From Hoeflea sp. BRH_c9 (lineage in GTDB: Bacteria; Pseudomonadota; Alphaproteobacteria; Rhizobiales; Rhizobiaceae), in the NCBI GenBank assembly GCA_000961635.1, contig LADQ01000043.1, forward strand, positions 1 to 37,790: a stretch of DNA of 37,790 nt. Direction: 5' to 3'. The translations under genes were made by a program, and so were the position numbers. Shown here in pieces: positions 33,707 to 37,790 of the stretch. The first letter of the stretch is position 1. Every line of letters begins with the position of its first letter. The notes beneath the pieces are model-generated. The model was not told the DNA's origin, did no database searches, and saw only the letters and a list, made by a program, of their open reading frames with translations.

Positions 33707-33725
33707 TTAACCAGTGATTAACCAT
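33707..33725 (+). promoter_or_regulatory. Consensus CtrA-type binding site
   Basis: TTAA (33707-33710), seven bases, TTAA (33718-33721) is a perfect TTAA-N7-TTAA full site. The second half extends to TTAACCAT, the form frequently reported for Sinorhizobium CtrA sites. It lies 46 bases upstream of the polymerase-like gene start at 33771. Binding is inferred from the motif only. Confidence 0.5.
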
Positions 33726-33770
33726 AAATACGGATGCTTGCAGGCTCACACCTCTGGCCCAGGCAATGGA

Positions 33771-35147
33771 ATGCGCCACCCATCACTCGGATTGCCCGGA
33801 CAGCCCGCCCGCCCGGCTTGGTCGCCCTTGCAAGGCGACCTGGACCTGGCTCGGCCAGGCGTCTTGCCCTCCGGCCTGCTCCGCAGCTCGGCCATCATCC
33901 TGTCAGCGCTGGGCCTGGCTCTGATGCTGATTTCCCTGCAGCCTTTCGAGGGAGAAAGCCTGGTCAGCGCATCTGGAGCCAAACAAGGCAGCGCGATCAA
34001 TCAGTTCGGGTTTCTGGCTGCCGGATTGGTGTTTGCCCTCGCCTTGCTGTGCCTGACGAGCCGCAAGGTGCTTGCCAGCCTGCTGACACCGGGCCTTTTG
34101 ATGTTCGGGATCGTGCTCGCCTACAATGTGGCCTTGTCCCCCCAACCGGAGGCCGAGCTCCGCGCGGTGGTGCTGACGGTGATCGGCATGTTCATCGCGT
34201 TTTCGGTCATTGTGCTGCCACGCGGCGAGAAAGACTTTCAGATAGCCCTGATAGCGGCCACCGCCGCGACCCTGGCGATGTCCTATGGCGGACTTCTGCT
34301 TGTGCCGCACCTGGCGACGCATGGCTATGATTCGGCTGAGCTGCAACATGTCGGGCTCTGGCGCGGCCATTTCAGCCACAAAAACGTGGCCGGACCGGTC
34401 ATGTGCGCGATTGCGATCTTCGGCGTCTATCTGATCCGCAGCGGACACCGATTTGCCGGGTTGATCATCTTTGCGGCAAGCACCCTGTTCGTCCTCAAAA
34501 CCGGATCAAAAACCACCAACGGCTTTTTCCCGGTTTCGATCATGATCGTTCTTCTGGCAGGGATCTTCCGCAACAGCGCCGTCGCGGTCCTTGCCTTTAT
34601 ACTGGCTTGGATCACCGCCGGGGTCTTTACACTCGGATCGCTGTACAGCCCGTCCCTCTCGCAGCTCGTCGGCGATCTCCTGGGCGACGCAACCTATACC
34701 GGTCGCACCACATTGTGGGAGTTCGGCCTGTCAAGGATCCCGGAACACCCATGGTTGGGCTACGGGCTCTACAATTTCTGGGGCAGCGATCTTGTCGTCA
34801 ACCTTGATCGGCCTTTTGAATCGCCATGGGACTTTCGCACCATCGTCCATGGCCACAACAATTACATCGATATGGTGCTCAGTCTTGGAGTGTTGGGCGG
34901 TTCGGTGGTGTTCTGGGTGCTGTTTGTCGGTCCGGTCTTCAATTACGTCAAGGCGCGCCGCATCCCCGGCAACGCCAAGCTCGCCGACATGTTCTTCATG
35001 ATCATTGTTTTCATGAGCCTGCTGTCTTTTCTCGAAACGTTTTTCCTCGCCCGCAGCAATTCGCTCTGGCTGATGCACGCCTTCGCCGTCTTCGGGCTGC
35101 ATGTGCTGGCGCGGTTCAGCATGGGCAGTTCACTCGCCGGGCGCTGA
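33771..35147 (+). CDS. Second O-antigen ligase/polymerase (Wzy/WaaL-like) membrane protein
   Basis: This protein of about 458 residues has ten to twelve predicted helices and belongs to the O-antigen ligase superfamily. The large loop contains LWRGHFSHKNVAGPVMCAIA, and a later segment reads IPEHPWLGYGLYNFWGSD and IVHGHNNYIDMVLSLGVLGG, the usual Wzy_C-type histidine motif. It could polymerise or ligate a surface glycan; sequence does not separate these. I chose ATG 33771; a GTG at 33714 would add 19 polar residues and overlap the CtrA-like site. It converges with, and overlaps by 18 bases, the acyltransferase gene. Confidence 0.87.
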   Translation: MRHPSLGLPGQPARPAWSPLQGDLDLARPGVLPSGLLRSSAIILSALGLALMLISLQPFEGESLVSASGAKQGSAINQFGFLAAGLVFALALLCLTSRKVLASLLTPGLLMFGIVLAYNVALSPQPEAELRAVVLTVIGMFIAFSVIVLPRGEKDFQIALIAATAATLAMSYGGLLLVPHLATHGYDSAELQHVGLWRGHFSHKNVAGPVMCAIAIFGVYLIRSGHRFAGLIIFAASTLFVLKTGSKTTNGFFPVSIMIVLLAGIFRNSAVAVLAFILAWITAGVFTLGSLYSPSLSQLVGDLLGDATYTGRTTLWEFGLSRIPEHPWLGYGLYNFWGSDLVVNLDRPFESPWDFRTIVHGHNNYIDMVLSLGVLGGSVVFWVLFVGPVFNYVKARRIPGNAKLADMFFMIIVFMSLLSFLETFFLARSNSLWLMHAFAVFGLHVLARFSMGSSLAGR

Positions 35148-36236
35148 AGCCAACCGGTCCAGCTCCAGACGCTGCGGCTTGGCGGCGCGGCGCGTGTAAA
35201 ACCGCATCTCGATGGCATGATATGTGACATGGGCGGCCAGAACGGTGAGTGAAACGGACAAGACCGTAAAGACGATCGACTCCATCGGCTGCCAGCCTTC
35301 TGGCGCAAATTGTGGCACCACGAAGCGGAACACCTGGGTTGTGAACCAGTAGACCATCGAATGGAGCATGTAGACCGAATAGCTGATGGCGCCCAGATAG
35401 GTGAAGAGCCGCAGCTGCAGCATTCTGGAAACCACCAGATCCCGATTGATCAGGCTGAGAACCATCAATCCGAAGAGGAGCGAGAGGAACATTTCATAGT
35501 TCCTTCCCGACAGGTAGATCACTCCCAGAACGCAAACCGCGAAAATGGCCAGTTGCGACAGCGACCCCAAATGCCGGGAGACAGACTGGAACCGGAACAC
35601 GAAATATCCGATCGCGAACGACCAGATGCAGCGGATCAACTGGTAGGATGACCCGTCTTCAAGCAATCCGTTGTGAAACCGCAGGATGAAGGCCATGCTT
35701 GCCAGCAGGGCAACAAGGATGATCAGGCCGGTTCGCCGGGTCAGAACCGCCAGCGCGAAACCGGCATAGGTGATGAACTCCACCGAAATCGACCAGCTCG
35801 GCGGATTGAAAGCCTGGGTGTCGGCGAAAACTCCGTGCAGCAAGAACAGGTTGAGGACGAAATTCTCAAGGTTCGAGGCGGTGAAGGCGGGTATGTTGGC
35901 GACAATGCCATACCGGATTTCGGCCAGGTATTTGAGACACTCGATGCCGACAAACACCAGCAAGACGAAGAGATGCAGCGGGTAGATCCGCGTCAGCCTG
36001 CGGAACAAGAAACCGCGCAGGGCGATCCAGTCCTTGATCCTGTGGGCATAATTGAGCGAAATCACATAGCCGCTCAGCACAAAAAAGAAATCCACGGCCA
36101 CATGGGAATTGTTGATGAAGGCATTGTCGCTGAGGAAATTGCCGGCCCTGTCGTGCAACAGCACAATGAACAGCGCGCAAAGTCCACGCATGCTTTCAAG
36201 CGCATAGTTCATCGACTTGGGCTGACTGCTGGTCAT
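35130..36236 (-). CDS. Acyltransferase family 3 membrane protein (polysaccharide O-acetylase type)
   Basis: This 368-residue protein has about ten predicted helices and belongs to the acyltransferase-3 family, which moves acyl groups onto surface sugars across the inner membrane. Landmarks are SMRGLCALFIVLLHDR with the conserved His, HVAVDFFFVLSGYVISLNY, RRLTRIYPLH with the Arg-rich loop, and NPPSWSISVEFITY. The ATG at 36236 has AGGA 6 bases upstream; longer in-frame starts up to 36413 run into ribE and are rejected. It lies 133 bases downstream of ribE on the same strand and likely modifies the glycan handled by the convergent polymerase gene. Confidence 0.9.
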   Translation of the reverse strand: MTSSQPKSMNYALESMRGLCALFIVLLHDRAGNFLSDNAFINNSHVAVDFFFVLSGYVISLNYAHRIKDWIALRGFLFRRLTRIYPLHLFVLLVFVGIECLKYLAEIRYGIVANIPAFTASNLENFVLNLFLLHGVFADTQAFNPPSWSISVEFITYAGFALAVLTRRTGLIILVALLASMAFILRFHNGLLEDGSSYQLIRCIWSFAIGYFVFRFQSVSRHLGSLSQLAIFAVCVLGVIYLSGRNYEMFLSLLFGLMVLSLINRDLVVSRMLQLRLFTYLGAISYSVYMLHSMVYWFTTQVFRFVVPQFAPEGWQPMESIVFTVLSVSLTVLAAHVTYHAIEMRFYTRRAAKPQRLELDRLASAPGE

Positions 36237-36369
36237 CGTGTGTCCTGTCCGCCACCGGTCCGGCAACCGGAGTGCATCTCCCATGTTATGACAGACAGGT
36301 TTCCAGAGTGTTGTTGCGCAAAGTGCGCCGCGGCTCGCGCGACATGCAAGGAGCTGGATGCGATGCGCC

Positions 36370-36990
36370 TCAGGTCGCCGGCAGGGCGGAGGCTTCGGCC
36401 AGACGCGCGGCATAGCGGGCCATCTGGTCGACCTCCAGATTGACGTGGTCGCCCACCGCGCGCTCGCCCCAGGTGGTGACCGACAGCGAATGGCGGATCA
36501 GAAGCACGTCGAAATCGGCGCCATCAACCGCATTGACGGTCAGCGATGTGCCATCCAGCGCCACAGACCCCTTCGGCGCAATGAAGCGGGACAGTGCGAC
36601 CGGCGCGCGCAAGGCGAACCGGCGGGCTTCGCCCTCATCCTTGATCGCGATGATTTCGGCCTGTCCGTCGACATGTCCGGAGACCATGTGGCCACCGAGT
36701 TCATCGCCGATCTTCAGCGAGCGCTCGAGGTTGATGCGCGCGCCGTCCGACCATGTGGCGATGGTGGTCAGCCGCAACGCTTCCTCCCAGGCTTCAACCT
36801 CGAACCAGCGGGAATTGTCGCCCTGTTGCGGAAGCGCGGTGACGGTCAGGCAGACCCCGCCGCAGGCAATCGATGCGCCGATGTCGATGCCGGCCGGATC
36901 CCAGGCGGTCTCGATGCGCAGGCTGACGCCCTGATCGCGCGCCGTGACGGCGGCCACCCGGCCGATATCGGTGATGATGCCGGTAAACAT
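36370..36990 (-). CDS. ribE: Riboflavin synthase, alpha subunit
   Basis: This 206-residue enzyme dismutates two lumazine molecules to riboflavin. It has the two expected lumazine-binding repeats: the first starts MFTGIITDIGRV and includes SIACGGVCLTVTAL, and the second includes VALDGTSLTVNAVDG and SLSVTTWGER. Length is normal. It starts 3 bases after the ribD stop, so the two genes are co-transcribed. Some nomenclatures call this gene ribC. Confidence 0.96.
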   Translation of the reverse strand: MFTGIITDIGRVAAVTARDQGVSLRIETAWDPAGIDIGASIACGGVCLTVTALPQQGDNSRWFEVEAWEEALRLTTIATWSDGARINLERSLKIGDELGGHMVSGHVDGQAEIIAIKDEGEARRFALRAPVALSRFIAPKGSVALDGTSLTVNAVDGADFDVLLIRHSLSVTTWGERAVGDHVNLEVDQMARYAARLAEASALPAT

Positions 36991-36993
36991 GTC

Positions 36994-37790
36994 TCAGGCC
37001 CTTTCGTATTCGTCCATGCGGTCGGCGCCATAGGTCGTGGATGCGACCGGCCGGAAAGCCGGCGGGATGGTCTGGCGGCTGACCGGAGCGTCCACCGCGT
37101 CGCCCTCAATCACGCTCTCACCTGTCAGCAGAATGAGGCGATCGACAAGTCCCTCGTCTAGAAAGGACTGCGCCACTTTGGCGCCGCCTTCCACCATTAC
37201 AGTCGACAGGCCCCGCGCCGCCAGATCCTCCAGCAATTCCGGCAGCGCCAGCCTGCCATCATGCGCATCCGACGCGATGAATTCCACGCCGCATTGTGCC
37301 AGTGCTGTACGGCATGGATCGTCCTGCGCCGCGGCGGTGGCGATCCACACGGGAACCTCGCGGGCGGTCTTTGCCAATCGCGAGTCGAGCGGCAGCCTCA
37401 GATGTGTGTCGAGCACGAGCCGGATTGGGGACCGGTCCTCAAGGCCGGGAAGGCGGCAGGTCAGATCAGGGTCGTCATTGATGACGGTGCCGACACCGAT
37501 CAGGATCACGTCAGAGCGGGCGCGCAGGGCATGGACCTGGCGGCGGGCGATCTCCCCGGTGATCATAACCTGTTCGCCGTCGCGGCGGCCGATCTTGCCA
37601 TTGGCGGAAACAGCAAGTTTCAGAGTCACATGCGCCCGGTTTTTCGTGCGTCGTGTCAGGTAGCCCGCCAGATCCCGCTCGGCCTCGGTGGCGAGCACCC
37701 CCTCCTCCACCTCGATCCCGGCCTGACGCAGTATAGCGTAGCCGCGGCCCGACACCCGGTCATCCGGATCGGTGGCGGCGGCGACGACGC
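36994..37790 (-). CDS. ribD: Bifunctional diaminohydroxyphosphoribosylaminopyrimidine deaminase/reductase, C-terminal part
   Basis: The open frame continues through the window edge, so only about 265 C-terminal codons are present. The visible part is the tail of the deaminase domain (VSGRGYAILRQAGIEVEEGV) and the complete reductase domain: HVTLKLAVSANGKIG, ARSDVILIGVGTVINDDPDL, and STVMVEGGAKVAQSFLDEGL. RibD carries out the second and third steps from GTP toward riboflavin. The zinc-binding deaminase site lies outside the window. ribE follows after 3 bases. Confidence 0.95.
   Translation of the reverse strand, partial: VVAAATDPDDRVSGRGYAILRQAGIEVEEGVLATEAERDLAGYLTRRTKNRAHVTLKLAVSANGKIGRRDGEQVMITGEIARRQVHALRARSDVILIGVGTVINDDPDLTCRLPGLEDRSPIRLVLDTHLRLPLDSRLAKTAREVPVWIATAAAQDDPCRTALAQCGVEFIASDAHDGRLALPELLEDLAARGLSTVMVEGGAKVAQSFLDEGLVDRLILLTGESVIEGDAVDAPVSRQTIPPAFRPVASTTYGADRMDEYERA

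Noticed and set aside
1-37790. CRISPR array, insertion sequence or prophage
   Set aside because: No regularly spaced direct repeats, transposase, integrase or phage structural gene is found on either strand.

Overview
The window looks like chromosomal DNA of an alphaproteobacterium of the Rhizobiales (Hyphomicrobiales), probably Rhizobiaceae or a close marine relative of the Hoeflea type; the genus is a guess. The basis is GC-rich coding sequence, the order rplM-rpsI-speB-argC, the plsX-fabH-ihfA-merR block, ribD-ribE and ribH-nusB, DUF2842 beside ctaA, a ubiquinol-cytochrome c chaperone, and a Rhizobiales-type intergenic palindromic repeat. There is no integrase, transposase, phage gene or CRISPR array.

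Layout. Positions 1-4.3 kb hold accessory metabolism: a cut-off membrane protein, a CoA-binding protein, a small secreted protein, then a leftward operon (crotonase-family protein, a small AT-rich gene, a VOC protein, a GNAT acetyltransferase) and a rightward hotdog thioesterase. Positions 4.3-9.2 kb are core: rplM-rpsI with a clear promoter and terminator, agmatinase, argC, heme A synthase (ctaA) and a DUF2842 membrane protein. Positions 9.2-17.6 kb are an exopolysaccharide locus: a CelD/BioF2-like acyltransferase, a Wzz/GumC-type co-polymerase with a degenerate kinase domain, and a divergent operon of export lipoprotein, GT4 glycosyltransferase, polyprenyl-phosphate hexose-1-phosphate transferase and Wzy-like polymerase.

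A tRNA-Pro(GGG) follows on the minus strand, then a solitary TadE/G-like protein with a von Willebrand factor A domain. Positions 19.8-22.6 kb hold the least understood locus: a two-domain GNAT-like protein plus an 89-residue protein, divergent from a LysR-type regulator that is translationally coupled to a 65-residue protein. Positions 22.6-27.8 kb are core again: MerR regulator, ihfA, fabH, plsX, DUF177 protein, ubiquinol-cytochrome c chaperone and a divergent BamE-like lipoprotein. Next come a tandem palindromic element, a strong terminator and hppA, the membrane H+-pyrophosphatase.

Positions 30.4-37.8 kb hold the riboflavin genes on the minus strand: ribD (cut by the window edge), ribE, then ribH-nusB and an MFS transporter. 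Three genes lie between ribE and ribH: an acyltransferase-3 protein, a second Wzy/WaaL-like polymerase preceded by a consensus CtrA-type site, and a DUF2161 protein with a PD-(D/E)xK-like signature. The window therefore holds two separate sets of surface-polysaccharide genes. The best candidates for undescribed biology are the LysR/GNAT/small-protein locus, the pseudo-kinase co-polymerase with its inverted-repeat promoter region, and the polysaccharide genes inside the riboflavin cluster.
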